The position numbers were made by a program, and so were the translations under genes. A stretch of 64,000 nt of DNA, taken from positions 558,001-622,000 of the forward strand of contig NZ_JARYGZ010000001.1 of assembly GCF_029906645.1 (NCBI RefSeq), written 5' to 3'. Positions 26,785-35,750 of the stretch are shown piece after piece. Position 1 is the first letter of the stretch, and each line of letters starts with the position of its first letter. The notes beneath the pieces were generated by a model. That model saw nothing but the letters and a program-made list of their open reading frames with translations. It did no database searches and was not told the DNA's origin. This DNA is from Sphingomonas oryzagri. GTDB taxonomy: Bacteria; Pseudomonadota; Alphaproteobacteria; Sphingomonadales; Sphingomonadaceae.

Positions 26785-27117
26785 GTGATTCCTGACGGAC
26801 GGTAGCCGACTGGGTCCTGCCGATCAGCAGATCCCGACCCGCTGCCGAGGCTGGCCATTTCGTATAGCGCAGCAGTTCCGTTTCTTCGTCCTCAACCAGC
26901 GGTTTCGGGGAGCGGCATTCGGGAACAGATTTTGGGAACGCCTCATGTCGATTTCGCCAAGAGGCCGGCCTTGCCCGGCTGCCTGTCAATGGTTCCTTTC
27001 CGGGACGAGGCCTTGGCGTTAAGGCGCCACCATGAAGATCGTGTTCGCCATGCTGTGTCGGCTGCAGCCGGGGCGCAGGCCCTGACACCGCAGGCACGGC
27101 CGAGTGAGAGTCCAGTA

Positions 27118-27582
27118 ATGACAGATCCCGCCAACGTAATTGCAGTGGACCACACAGGCTTCGCCGTATCGTCTCTGGACGAGGCCGTTCGATTCTGGAC
27201 GGAAGCGCTAGGCTTCACACTTGAGCGGCAGTCGGAGATGGGGGGCGATTTCCTGCATCAGGTGACAGGTGTCGATGATCCGAGTGTGAAGACGGCGATC
27301 GTCAAGGCACCAGACGGCTACGCGGTCGAGCTGCTACAATATTCTAGAGGGCGCCAGAACGGAGTGGTGCCCAACTGCGCGGGATCGATCGGAGCCGCCC
27401 ACCTCGCTCTGACCGTGAAGGATATTCATGCCGCCATTGTGCGCGTCGAGGCAGCAGGTTGGAAGGCGAAGGGTAGTCCGCTGCCGATCCCGGGCGGCCC
27501 ACGGAAGGGAACTCTGGTGGCCTACGTTGCAGGCCCCGATCATATCACGATAGAGCTCATGCAGCCGCCAGCCCGTCAATGA
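27118..27582 (+). CDS. VOC (glyoxalase/dioxygenase fold) family protein
   Basis: 154 residues from ATG 27118. Two beta-alpha-beta-beta-beta modules: AVDHTGFAVSSLDEAVRFWTEALGF..ELLQY and AAHLALTVKDIHAAIVRVEAAGW..ITIELMQPP. Possible metal ligands are His12, Glu in VELLQY, His in AAHLALTV and Glu in TIELMQ, the positions used by glyoxalase I-type enzymes. Likely a small-molecule lyase, isomerase or dioxygenase; substrate unknown. A short hairpin (GAAGCT..AGCTTC, 27581-27597) overlaps the stop but lacks a T-run. Confidence 0.88.
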   Translation: MTDPANVIAVDHTGFAVSSLDEAVRFWTEALGFTLERQSEMGGDFLHQVTGVDDPSVKTAIVKAPDGYAVELLQYSRGRQNGVVPNCAGSIGAAHLALTVKDIHAAIVRVEAAGWKAKGSPLPIPGGPRKGTLVAYVAGPDHITIELMQPPARQ

Positions 27583-27810
27583 AGCTAGAGCAGCTTCCCG
27601 CCTCATTATCGTCTTCGGGACGGCAGCCATAGCGCTCTCCGGCCCCTAACCTGACCATCCCACGCCGATCGCCGAAGCAAGGCTGCACAAGGCCGTGATG
27701 AATAGCTGCTGGTCGGCAATCGGGAGGCCGGCTCACGCGTCGGAACGGCGATAACTGGTCGCTTTCGCCATCTTTTACACCGGAAAGCCTCACCGCGCCT
27801 TGCCCCGGGA

Positions 27811-28356
27811 TCAGGACAAACGCGACCAAGCTTGGAATGCTCGATCGAGATGCTGGCCCAGGCCGGCCGATGGATCATTGAACCACGACTCCATCGCCTG
27901 TCCGATTACCCCCATGCCGGACGCGGCCGCCAGCGTCGCGACGTCCTGGTCGACGCCGCGCATCCGCAAAGCTTCTGCCAGCAGCATGCTGGTGGCTGCG
28001 GCCTTGGCCAGATAGCGCTCCTGCAGCACGGGCGTAACGGCGATGATTGCGCGCGCCGGCTCGCTCAAGGGGCGGTTGCGCTCGAGCAGCGGGATCAAGG
28101 ACACGAAAGCGCGGCGCAGCAGCGCCATCGGCGACAGGCCGTCGGACGCCTCCGCGATCGCGGCTGACAGGCCCTCGTGCAGCGCGTCTTCGTCGAACAG
28201 CACGTCCCGTTTGCTCGCGAAATAGCGGAAGAAGGTACGTTCGGTCACCCCGACGCGCGCCGCGATTTCGGTAGCGGTGGTACCGTCATAACCCCGCTCC
28301 TGAAAAAGCGCCAGTGCCGCCTCCTGCAGTCTGCGCCGCACATCCCCCTTGCTCAT
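27811..28356 (-). CDS. TetR family transcriptional repressor
   Basis: 181 residues. The N-terminal TetR HTH is intact (ALALFQERGYDGTTATEIAARVGVTERTFFRYFASKRDVLF); the C-terminal effector domain is of the acyl-CoA/fatty-acid-regulator-like type. It is divergent from the zinc-free quinone/alcohol oxidoreductase gene. Two perfect palindromes in the shared 116-base gap are its probable binding sites, so it most likely represses both genes until a ligand binds. Confidence 0.93.
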   Translation of the reverse strand: MSKGDVRRRLQEAALALFQERGYDGTTATEIAARVGVTERTFFRYFASKRDVLFDEDALHEGLSAAIAEASDGLSPMALLRRAFVSLIPLLERNRPLSEPARAIIAVTPVLQERYLAKAAATSMLLAEALRMRGVDQDVATLAAASGMGVIGQAMESWFNDPSAGLGQHLDRAFQAWSRLS

Positions 28357-28368
28357 CGCCCTACACCT

Positions 28369-28407
28369 TGTCAGCCGCTGACATTAAATCTATGTCAGCC
28401 ACTGACA
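28369..28407. promoter_or_regulatory. twin palindromic operator for the TetR-type repressor
   Basis: Two copies of TGTCAG-N3-CTGACA, at 28369-28383 (spacer CCG) and 28393-28407 (spacer CCA). Both have perfect 6-base arms, and their centres are 24 bases apart. The first lies 13 bases upstream of the repressor start and the pair covers the likely promoter of the divergent oxidoreductase gene. Two dimers could bind on about the same face of the helix. Binding itself is inferred. Confidence 0.8.
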
Positions 28408-28472
28408 GGCTACGGCTCCGGTTGCGACGGTGCAAGCCGCACCTGTCCGTTTCAGTTGTGCAGGAGATCGAC

Positions 28473-29480
28473 ATGATGATGGTCGCGTCCACCGCCAAGA
28501 TAATGTGTACGCTGCGTTTCCACGAATTCGGCGAGCCGGCCGACGTTCTGCGGCTCGAGCGGGCTGCCATGCCCGAGCCGATGGCCGGCACAGTGGCTGT
28601 GCGGGTGGACGCCTGTGGGCTCAACCCGGCCGACTGGGCCTTGTGTCGCGGCCTGTTTCCCGGGGATCTGCCTCGGGGCATCGGGCTGGACGTGTGCGGC
28701 ACGGTCACGGCGATCGGCGCGGGGGTGAACGACGTTTCGATAGGCGACCGCGTGTTCGGAGCAGCGGACTATCGCAACCATCCGACCGCCGGTGCCTCCG
28801 ATCATGCGGTTTTGGACCATTGGGCACCGGTCCCGGAGGGACTGGGGCCGCTCGAAGCCGCCGCGCTGCCGATGGCGGTCGAGACCGCCTGTCGCTACAT
28901 CGCCTTCCTCGATCCCAAGGCCGGCGAGACGTTGCTCATCAACGGCGCGGGCACGATGATCGGTTTCGCGGCGGTGCAGGTCGCGCTGCTGAAGGGCGTT
29001 AGGGTCGTCGCAACCGCCGGGCGAACATTTGCCGATCAACTGCGCGCGCTTGGCGCCGAGGTGACGGCGCACGGCGATGGCATGGTCGAGCGGCTGGGCG
29101 CGTTATTGCCGGCTCCGCCGGATCATGTGCTGGATGTCGCACCCGTCAATCTTACACCCGGGGGCGGCATCGCGAGCGCCCTGCCGGATCTCGTCAAGGT
29201 CGCCGGCGGCGATGCCAGGCGCGTCGTCACCGTTGCCGATTTTGCGGGCGCCGCCGCGACGGGCGCGCGGACCGGCATGGAAGACATCACGTCGATCGAG
29301 GACGTCATGCGGTGGGACCAACTCGGCATCTATGCCGCCCATGCCGCCGATGGTCGGTTCACGATCCCGATCGCTCGCACCTTCGCGCTTGAGGATTGGC
29401 GCGAGGCACTGGAGATCAGTCTGAGCGGAAAGTCGGGTGGGAAGCTTGTCCTGCGGATCGGATGCGATATCGGGGCTTGA
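28473..29480 (+). CDS. MDR-family NADP-dependent oxidoreductase (quinone oxidoreductase/alcohol dehydrogenase-like)
   Basis: 335 residues from ATG 28473, with CAGGAG upstream at 28461-28466; the longer frame from 28314 would run through the operator and was rejected. GroES-like N-terminal domain (VRVDACGLNPADW), GDRVFGAADY, and the NADPH-binding motif LLINGAGTMIGFAAVQVALLKG. The structural and catalytic zinc cysteines of classical alcohol dehydrogenases are absent, as in quinone reductases. Probably reduces a reactive carbonyl or quinone, and is likely repressed by the divergent TetR protein. Confidence 0.9.
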   Translation: MMMVASTAKIMCTLRFHEFGEPADVLRLERAAMPEPMAGTVAVRVDACGLNPADWALCRGLFPGDLPRGIGLDVCGTVTAIGAGVNDVSIGDRVFGAADYRNHPTAGASDHAVLDHWAPVPEGLGPLEAAALPMAVETACRYIAFLDPKAGETLLINGAGTMIGFAAVQVALLKGVRVVATAGRTFADQLRALGAEVTAHGDGMVERLGALLPAPPDHVLDVAPVNLTPGGGIASALPDLVKVAGGDARRVVTVADFAGAAATGARTGMEDITSIEDVMRWDQLGIYAAHAADGRFTIPIARTFALEDWREALEISLSGKSGGKLVLRIGCDIGA

Positions 29481-29509
29481 TCTGGCCGATCAACGACCGC
29501 TTACGACTT

Positions 29510-29532
29510 CCCAATTGCTGGCCGTCAGCTTC
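29510..29532 (+). repeat. dispersed intergenic repeat, copy 2
   Basis: Reads CCCAATTGCTGG then CCGTCAGCTTC. This closely matches the copy at 26658. It lies in the 233-base gap between the oxidoreductase and CadC-like genes, which holds no other recognisable feature. Confidence 0.55.
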
Positions 29533-29713
29533 TGCTGCCTGACGACAGTCGAGCTTGATCAGCGCGATCCCGCCGGGGACGTCGCGCTGGCCTACGGTCC
29601 CGCGTGATTGTTGAAAAGTGAGAGACTTCCGCGCCGCCGCGCTTGGCCGCATTGACCATCCAATCGATTTCAGGCGAGGAGTAGTTGGTGAGGCGCTGAC
29701 GGACGATTAGGGT

Positions 29714-31294
29714 ATGAACTACGAGCGTACCACCCGATACGGCGACCTCGTCCTCGACAGAGAATGCTTGTTCGCGATCCGCGGCGGAAACAAGGTTCAT
29801 TTCACCAGGAACGAACGCGCCATCCTGCTGGCGCTGTCGCGCAATCCGAACCTGCTCATGACACGCAGCCGCCTTCTGGACGAGATCGAAGCGGATGAGG
29901 ACCGATCAGACCGCTACATCGATTTCCTCATCAACAGGATCCGGTTCAAGCTGGACGACAATTCCAAATCGTCGACGTTCATCCATACCCGCTATGGCGA
30001 GGGTTACACGTGGGTCGCGACGCAGAATGCTGTTGTAAAGATTGATGCATTCCTGGTCATCGCGGCGAAATTTTCTCCCGATCGCCATATCATAGGTCGA
30101 GATGCGTCCGCGCTGATCGAAAGGCTCCACAAGGCGATCAGCGCGGGTGTCGCGCCTCACAAGACGATCCTCGCGAGTGAGAACTGGCGCCACGGTGTCA
30201 AGGACAAGGTGCGCCACCTCCTGCACCTCAATTTTCAAGCCAGTGGCGAGACGATCTTTTGCGTGGTCACACTGCGTGAGATGCCGTCGAGGCGGATCAC
30301 CATGTCTTTCCCGGTTGACCTCAAACCGTCCAACGCGGCGAGCCTCACAGCAGGAATAGACGAGATTTCTCGAACAGTTGTGGTCGCTCTGAATCGCAGC
30401 CTCGACAACGCATCGACTGGCCTCGGCCTGGCTTCGGGCGACCCGACCGAGGACCGCCTGCAGCAGACTTCCATCGTTCTGCTCGGTGCGAATCCGCGAT
30501 GGACGAGCGGAGCCCAGCTCGCCGAGGAAAGGGCGCACCATCCCGGCAACGCCGATCTGGCATTCCAATGGTGCTTGCATCTCTTTTCCCGCCTCACCGT
30601 CGCGAATCCATTCGAATCCGTCGACTTGGCGGAGCGTCATCGCTTCGAACGCGAGATCGAGGCGACGGTGCTGGAGCACCTGCCTTCCGCAGAAGACAAT
30701 CCGTTGCTGATGTTCGCCGCCGCCAAGTTGCTTTATTACATCGACCGTGGGCATCTCGAGCTCGCCGAAGATCTGGCCGACCGCGCGCTCGCCCGAACCG
30801 GCGACTCCACCGCTTCCTTTGCCCTCATGGGCCAGTTGCGTTGTGCGCGCGGCCGCTTTGACGAGGCGGTAGAATTCTTCGATCGAGGCACGAAGCAGAT
30901 CGACCTCGGGCGCGATTTTCAACTCCATATCAGGACCATGAAGTGCCTCGCCCTTCTCGCGGCGGGGAGGCGCGCCGCGCTCGATGCCGCGTTGGCGCAG
31001 ATCGACACGGCGCCGCCATGCCCTCACTACATCGCCTCCATGGTCGACTGGACTTTCTCGCCCCACGAGCAACCGCTGTCGGCCGCATCGGCAAGAGCGC
31101 TCGCCGCGATTGGCCCGACGGGTGCGGCGAACGCGATCGAATATGCCTACCTCACCTCCGTGCGACAGATGATCTCGGAGCAGGCCCGTGCGAATGTGAT
31201 GCGCGGTCTGATCGCGCAGGTCATGCGCGTCCATGGCGTATCGGCGATTCCGGCCTTCTTTCGTAGCGCCATCGGGCTGAACGCCGCCGCGTGA
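29714..31294 (+). CDS. CadC/ToxR-like winged-helix transcriptional regulator with repeat-type C-terminal region
   Basis: 526 residues. Residues about 8-100 are an OmpR/PhoB-type winged helix (HFTRNERAILLALSRNPNLLMTRSRLLDEI..RYIDFLINRIRFKLDD..YGEGYTWVA). There is no receiver domain. The remaining 400 residues include helix pairs that look like TPR units (about 300-470: LAEDLADRALARTGDSTASFALMGQLRCARGRFDEAVEFFDRG). No membrane segment is evident, unlike CadC, so it is probably cytosolic. No obvious target gene lies next to it. Confidence 0.8.
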   Translation: MNYERTTRYGDLVLDRECLFAIRGGNKVHFTRNERAILLALSRNPNLLMTRSRLLDEIEADEDRSDRYIDFLINRIRFKLDDNSKSSTFIHTRYGEGYTWVATQNAVVKIDAFLVIAAKFSPDRHIIGRDASALIERLHKAISAGVAPHKTILASENWRHGVKDKVRHLLHLNFQASGETIFCVVTLREMPSRRITMSFPVDLKPSNAASLTAGIDEISRTVVVALNRSLDNASTGLGLASGDPTEDRLQQTSIVLLGANPRWTSGAQLAEERAHHPGNADLAFQWCLHLFSRLTVANPFESVDLAERHRFEREIEATVLEHLPSAEDNPLLMFAAAKLLYYIDRGHLELAEDLADRALARTGDSTASFALMGQLRCARGRFDEAVEFFDRGTKQIDLGRDFQLHIRTMKCLALLAAGRRAALDAALAQIDTAPPCPHYIASMVDWTFSPHEQPLSAASARALAAIGPTGAANAIEYAYLTSVRQMISEQARANVMRGLIAQVMRVHGVSAIPAFFRSAIGLNAAA

Positions 31295-31301
31295 TCCGGT
31301 C

Positions 31302-31331
31302 CGCTCCCTGCTACGGGCAGCGATTGTTTTT
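31302..31331 (+). terminator. rho-independent terminator of the CadC-like gene
   Basis: CGCTCCC pairs with GGGcAGCG (one bulged C), followed by ATTGTTTTT. It begins 7 bases after the stop codon at 31294, the right place and orientation to end that transcript. Confidence 0.7.
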
Positions 31332-31506
31332 CCCTCCAAATATTGAGCTAACAATTCGGCGATAGCTGGCTCGGGACGGCGGGGCGCGTCTGGGAAGGCT
31401 CGGACGCGCTCCGCCGACGTACATCAATAGCGATTCTTTGCGGGATGGCTTTCCCCGGGGGGCGGGGGGCTCGCGTACATCGATCCGTCACTTGGGAATT
31501 TCCGGT

Positions 31507-31692
31507 ATGCTTTTCGATTGGCTGGCGAGCGCAACGACGAGGCGTCTTGCACGGGAGGAGGCCACCTACGCGATGCGAGAACATGGCGAACGCGCCGAGG
31601 ATGCCGTCCGCACGAAGATGGAACAGACGACCAGCGAGCAACGCCGGCAGATCTATCGCCTCACTTTGAAGGCGCTGCGGGACTTGCGGTAG
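31507..31692 (+). CDS. small hypothetical protein
   Basis: 61 residues from ATG 31507 (MLFDWLASATTRRLAREEATYAMREHGERAEDAV..). An upstream in-frame start exists, but its translated part is Gly/Arg-rich and unconvincing. The protein is amphipathic and highly charged (TSEQRRQIYRLTLKALRDLR), probably helical. I recognise no named family; the look is that of small conserved sphingomonad proteins. Confidence 0.55.
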   Translation: MLFDWLASATTRRLAREEATYAMREHGERAEDAVRTKMEQTTSEQRRQIYRLTLKALRDLR

Positions 31693-31996
31693 CCTCGCCG
31701 GTCCATCCATATTGGTGGAGCCGCCCTCGCAACAAGCCAGCTTTCCCGTTTAATCATGCCCGCATTCTCAGACGGCAGAAGCTATACTGACCGCGCTTCC
31801 GCTCAGGTGTCCCGGCGCTGCGACCTGCCGGTCAAAAGCGCGCCAATTGTCGATCATTCCCGATCTCACGCACGGATCCTAATTGCCGCCCGTCAGCATA
31901 TATGCATCAATGACTGCCCCCCTGACATCGAGCAGTCGACGGACCAGTCCGTTTGGCGCTTGCCAGATTGGGGGAAAAGCAGCACGGGCGCCCAAC
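31693..31996. other. intergenic stretch with repeat copies
   Basis: 304 bases between the small gene and the convergent TonB receptor. No coding signal. Repeat-like strings occur at about 31840-31861 and 31878-31900 (CCTAATTGCCGCCCGTCAGC). Confidence 0.5.
31878..31900 (+). repeat. dispersed intergenic repeat, copy 3
   Basis: CCTAATTGCCGCCCGTCAGC, differing at only a few positions from the copies at 26658 and 29510. Confidence 0.5.
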
Positions 31997-34159
31997 TCAA
32001 TAGCTGAAGCGCAGCGTGCCGATCGCACTGCGCGGTGCGGCGTAGAAGGCCTGGCCCCACTCCACCGAGTTCAGATATCTGACATTGGTGACGTTGCGGA
32101 TGTTGACGCTGGCTTCGACATGCTCGGCGATCTTGAACCCGGCGAGCAGATCGAGCGTGGCATAGCCGCCCTGCCGGATCGGCAGTCCGTTAGAATCGTC
32201 GTTGCCGCGCACCGCGCTTTGATAGCGGAAATTGGCGCCCAGCTTGAAGTCGTGCCATTCGGGAATCTGGTAGGTGGCGGTCACTTTCAGCGTGCCGCGC
32301 GGCACGAAAAGACGCGCATCCGCGCCGGTGTCGTCGCGCAGGTGCAGGTGCGTGATGCCGCCGCCCAGCATCCAGCGATCGGTGACGCGGCCTGATATCT
32401 CGGCTTCCACGCCGCGCGCCGTCGTGGTCTGGCCGGTGTAGAAGGATCCGCCGATCGGCCCGTTGCCGTTGGTGCCGTCGAATGTCCCGGCGAAGGTGGC
32501 GAGGCCGCTCTGGCGGGCGCGGAACACGGCGGCGGTGGCGTAGAGCTTGCCGTCCAGCCAGTCGCCCTTGATACCCGCCTCGAGACTGCTGCCCCTGGCT
32601 GGATCGAGCCGCCGGCCGGTCGAGGCGACCTCGACCTGCGGATTGAAGATGTCGGTGTAGCTCGCATAGACCGTCAGGTGCTTCGTCAGGTCGAACAGCA
32701 GGCCCGCATAGGGGCTGACCTTGCTGTTGCTGCGCGCCTCGTCCGTTCCGTAGGAATCGCCCGTGGTGTCGAGCCAGATCGCGGTGAAACCGGCCACGCC
32801 CTTCAGCCGGTCCGCAAAGTCGATGTGCGCGGCGCCGTAGACGCGGGTCAGATGGTCCTCGAGATGACCCTCCCGCGTGATCGGGCCATAGGTCGGCACC
32901 GGGAAGCGCGCCGAAGCGAGCTGGCGGATGTCGCCATAATCGAGGGTGGCGTCGGTATCGGCGTCGGCCTCGGTCTGCGGCGCCCAGCCGCTCGACACGC
33001 CGAAGGCGAGCTGGTGGCGGCGGCCGAACAATTCGACGCTGCCCGAGGCATAGCCGTCGACGAGATATTGCTTGTAGCGATCGCGGAAGAGCGACGAATA
33101 GCCTTGGATGCCCTCGCCGGTCGCCGGATCCGGCCCGATCTCGCCGCCGGACGCATAGAGCACCCGCGCGTTCGACTTGAGATCGTGATAGGTGAAGACG
33201 CCGCGCAGCGTCCAGTCGCCGCCTACCTTCCAGGCGAGCTCGCCGAAGGCGGTCTGGTCGAGGTTGTTCCAGTAGGTCCAGGGCTGGCCGGTGTTGGCCG
33301 ATCGTTTGTACGGGATGCGGCTGCCGTCGTTGAACACCAGCGGGAGCGCGCCCCAGATCACGCCGCGCGAGCGGTTGTCCTGGGCGGAATAGCCGATGGT
33401 GGCGGTCAGGTCCGGCGTGATGTCCGCCGCCAGCAGCACGCCGCCGACATCACGATTGGTGTGATTGTAGTCGAGGTAGGAGCCGCGCTCCTCATGCGCA
33501 TCGATCACGCGGGCGCGGATCGTGCCGGCGGCATTGAGCGGGCCCGATACGTCGCCTTCGATGCGCCACATGTCGAACGATCCCCCCTGGGCCGATACAT
33601 TGGCCTGGAACTGCGCGGTCGGGCGCTTGCGCAGATAGTTGATCGTCGCGGACGGATTGCCCACGCCCGTCATCATCGCGTTCGCGCCCCGGACGATGTC
33701 GACGCGCTCGTAAAGGACGGTATCGAGATCACCGAACTGGACGCCGCCCTGCAGCGCGACGCCGATCCCGTCGACCTGCCGGTTAGTCACGTCAAAGCCG
33801 CGCGATGTGTAGTCGGTGCGATCGGTCTCGTTGCGGTTGACGTTCACGCCGACCGCCTGATCGAGCACGTCGGCGATATTGGTCAGCGCGAAATCCTCGA
33901 TCCGCTGACGATCGATGACGGAGATCGACTGCGGCGTCTCGCGGAGCGAAAGATCGAGGCCGGTCGCCGACGCGCTTTCGTTGAGTTGGGCTTCCTTCAG
34001 TTTGGCGGCGGTGACGACGATGTCGCTGCCCTGCTTGTCCTTCGCATCCGGATCGGCGGCCATGGCCGGGAGCGCGACGAGCGCCGCGCAGGCTATACCG
34101 GCCAGCAGGATCACCTGGCGGGATCGCGAAAAAGCCTGCGCCCGGAACGCCGTCATCAT
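31997..34159 (-). CDS. TonB-dependent siderophore receptor (FpvA/FhuA type)
   Basis: 720 residues from the MMTAF start; a GAAGGG site 10 bases upstream favours it over the ATG at 34207. The signal peptide ends near PAMAAD. A TonB box (SDIVVTAAKLKE) is followed by a siderophore-type plug (LRETPQSISVIDRQRIEDF, LDQAVGVNVNRNETDRTDYTSRGFDV, ERVDIVRGANAMMTGVGNPSATINYLRKRP) and a barrel ending LRFSY. The SISVIDRQRI and GAN..GVGNPSATIN motifs mark ferric-siderophore receptors. It lies convergent to nothing essential and divergent from a LysR regulator; iron control is expected, but I see no clear Fur box. Confidence 0.93.
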   Translation of the reverse strand: MMTAFRAQAFSRSRQVILLAGIACAALVALPAMAADPDAKDKQGSDIVVTAAKLKEAQLNESASATGLDLSLRETPQSISVIDRQRIEDFALTNIADVLDQAVGVNVNRNETDRTDYTSRGFDVTNRQVDGIGVALQGGVQFGDLDTVLYERVDIVRGANAMMTGVGNPSATINYLRKRPTAQFQANVSAQGGSFDMWRIEGDVSGPLNAAGTIRARVIDAHEERGSYLDYNHTNRDVGGVLLAADITPDLTATIGYSAQDNRSRGVIWGALPLVFNDGSRIPYKRSANTGQPWTYWNNLDQTAFGELAWKVGGDWTLRGVFTYHDLKSNARVLYASGGEIGPDPATGEGIQGYSSLFRDRYKQYLVDGYASGSVELFGRRHQLAFGVSSGWAPQTEADADTDATLDYGDIRQLASARFPVPTYGPITREGHLEDHLTRVYGAAHIDFADRLKGVAGFTAIWLDTTGDSYGTDEARSNSKVSPYAGLLFDLTKHLTVYASYTDIFNPQVEVASTGRRLDPARGSSLEAGIKGDWLDGKLYATAAVFRARQSGLATFAGTFDGTNGNGPIGGSFYTGQTTTARGVEAEISGRVTDRWMLGGGITHLHLRDDTGADARLFVPRGTLKVTATYQIPEWHDFKLGANFRYQSAVRGNDDSNGLPIRQGGYATLDLLAGFKIAEHVEASVNIRNVTNVRYLNSVEWGQAFYAAPRSAIGTLRFSY

Positions 34160-34228
34160 CTGTTCATGCCCTTCTTGCCCCGACGCGCGGCTCCATGCCG
34201 TCTCCATTTTTGCGAGTCAAACGCATTA

Positions 34229-34495
34229 TCAAGAAAGCCTTTCGGCATCGGCATGCAGTGCGACCCCGAAAGCGCACAGGGCGGCAGCGGCGTCCGTGAT
34301 GATGCTCCGAAGCGGTTGCGGCATCCCGTCGTCGATCGTCCCGACCTGGGCATCGGCGATCAGATGCAGCAGCCGGAGTTCGTCCAGATGGACGTAGGCC
34401 GCCCTCGGCGGCTGGATGGCGAAGCCGTGGCCCATGACGGTGCGAGCGATCTCGCGAAGGTGTTTAAGAAGCAGCCCTGTCTCAAAGGCGCCCAA
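34229..34495 (-). CDS. hypothetical protein, possibly 5'-truncated
   Basis: 88 residues (TGLLLKHLREIARTVMGHGFAIQPPRAAYVHLDELRLLHLIADAQ..). Codon third positions are almost all G or C, so it is very likely coding. The only start is a TTG at 34495 with no ribosome site, and the upstream sequence is repeat-like. The gene may therefore have lost its original 5' end. It lies 69 bases upstream of, and co-directional with, the TonB receptor. Function unknown. Confidence 0.55.
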   Translation of the reverse strand: MGAFETGLLLKHLREIARTVMGHGFAIQPPRAAYVHLDELRLLHLIADAQVGTIDDGMPQPLRSIITDAAAALCAFGVALHADAERLS

Positions 34496-34633
34496 CTGCA
34501 GTCGTGGCCGACGTGGAGGGAGACTCCTAATTGCAGACCGACTGCTCTTTCAAATGCCCAGAGGGGATGAGCTCCAAAAAATACGCCGCCCGGTGAACTG
34601 TCGTCGGTTTGGGTTTCCCGCTAAGCCTCGAAC

Positions 34634-35548
34634 ATGCTCGACGCACAAAGCCTCGTCACGATTTTCCTCGCCAGCGTTGATACGGGCAGTTTCGCCGCCG
34701 CGGGTCGGAAACTCAATCTGTCACGCTCCTCCGTGGGCAAGGCGATAGGCCGGCTCGAAGACGATCTTGGTGTTCGGTTGTTTCATCGGTCCACCCGTCA
34801 GCTCGGGCTGTCGGAGGACGGGCATATCTTCCTGGAACACGCAAAGCGCGCCCAGGCGGAGTTAGAGGTCGCCAAACAGATTTTTGCCTCTAGTCGGGAG
34901 GTGCCCGCCGGAGTGCTCCGGGTCTCGGCGCCGTCGGCTCTGGGGCGCCACGCGATCGGTCCTCTGCTGATGGACATGGTTTCCCGATATCCCGATCTGA
35001 AGCTTTCGCTGTCGCTCACCGACCGGCCGATCGACCTGATAGACGAAGGCTATGACATGTCGATCCGCATCGGCGCTTCGCTCGATACGATCGGCATCGT
35101 CGGCAGAAAGATCGGCATGCAGAGGATGGGGCTGTATGCGGCACCTGCCTATCTGGTGGCGCATGGCGTGCCATCGCGCGTTGACGAGTTGGAGGAACAT
35201 CAGATGCTCGTCTATTCCAAGGAACGGAGTTTGCGGTGGCGAATGTCGACCGACGCTCCCGCTGTGCGCGGTCTCATAACTGGGGTCGGCAAGGCGCGCT
35301 TCGACGATTTCGACCTGTTGGCGGATAGCGCGATACGAGGCCATGGGATTGCGAGCCTCCCCCATTGGCTCGCCGGCCCTCATGTGGTGAGCGGTGCCTT
35401 GGTGGAACCGTTGACGATCCCGTGCCGGGCATACGATATCATGGCTTTGTGGCCGCAAAGCGAGTTCTTACCGGCCAGAACACGGGCAGCGATCGATCAT
35501 CTGGCACAGGCATTGCCACCTTTCCTGGCAGAGAGGATCGCGGCTTAG
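34634..35548 (+). CDS. LysR family transcriptional regulator
   Basis: 304 residues. N-terminal HTH (TIFLASVDTGSFAAAGRKLNLSRSSVGKAIGRLEDDLGVRLFHRSTR) and a periplasmic-binding-protein-like effector domain (PAGVLRVSAPSALGRH.., LSLTDRPIDLIDEGYDMSIRIG). It resembles the large CrgA-like subgroup. It is divergent from the hypothetical gene/TonB receptor pair and co-directional with the MBL-fold hydrolase 200 bases downstream; either could be its target. Confidence 0.92.
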   Translation: MLDAQSLVTIFLASVDTGSFAAAGRKLNLSRSSVGKAIGRLEDDLGVRLFHRSTRQLGLSEDGHIFLEHAKRAQAELEVAKQIFASSREVPAGVLRVSAPSALGRHAIGPLLMDMVSRYPDLKLSLSLTDRPIDLIDEGYDMSIRIGASLDTIGIVGRKIGMQRMGLYAAPAYLVAHGVPSRVDELEEHQMLVYSKERSLRWRMSTDAPAVRGLITGVGKARFDDFDLLADSAIRGHGIASLPHWLAGPHVVSGALVEPLTIPCRAYDIMALWPQSEFLPARTRAAIDHLAQALPPFLAERIAA

Positions 35549-35750
35549 ACGGCTCCGATTGTCGCTTACATCGCTACAATGTCGATCCCGAACGGCGCGC
35601 GATGGAGCGACGCCGCCCCGCTATAACGATCACACCCGCAGGCGGATCGACGATGGACGCAAGCGGACACCATCCACGCGCGGCCGATCAGGCTCGCCTG
35701 TCCCCATGGGGACAGGCGTCTGGGCCGAGTGCCTATTCGGAGATCGGTCC

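Larger units (their letters stand above)
26500..27117. other. gene-free stretch with degenerate repeats and a terminator
   Basis: 618 bases between the PAP2 and VOC genes. Open frames here are Pro/Arg/Ser-rich and unconvincing. The segment holds two repeat-like strings (26621-26640 and 26658-26681) and a strong terminator hairpin (26738-26784). Confidence 0.55.

Noticed and set aside
26648-27097. 149-codon minus-strand frame
   Set aside because: Covers the terminator hairpin and repeat strings; Pro/Ser/Arg-rich, not protein-like.
28314-28472. Extended start of the MDR oxidoreductase
   Set aside because: Would translate the twin operator; the N-terminal extension is not GroES-like, and ATG 28473 has a good ribosome site.
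32678-34570. 630-codon open frame on the plus strand
   Set aside because: Antisense to the siderophore receptor, whose plug and barrel motifs are unmistakable.
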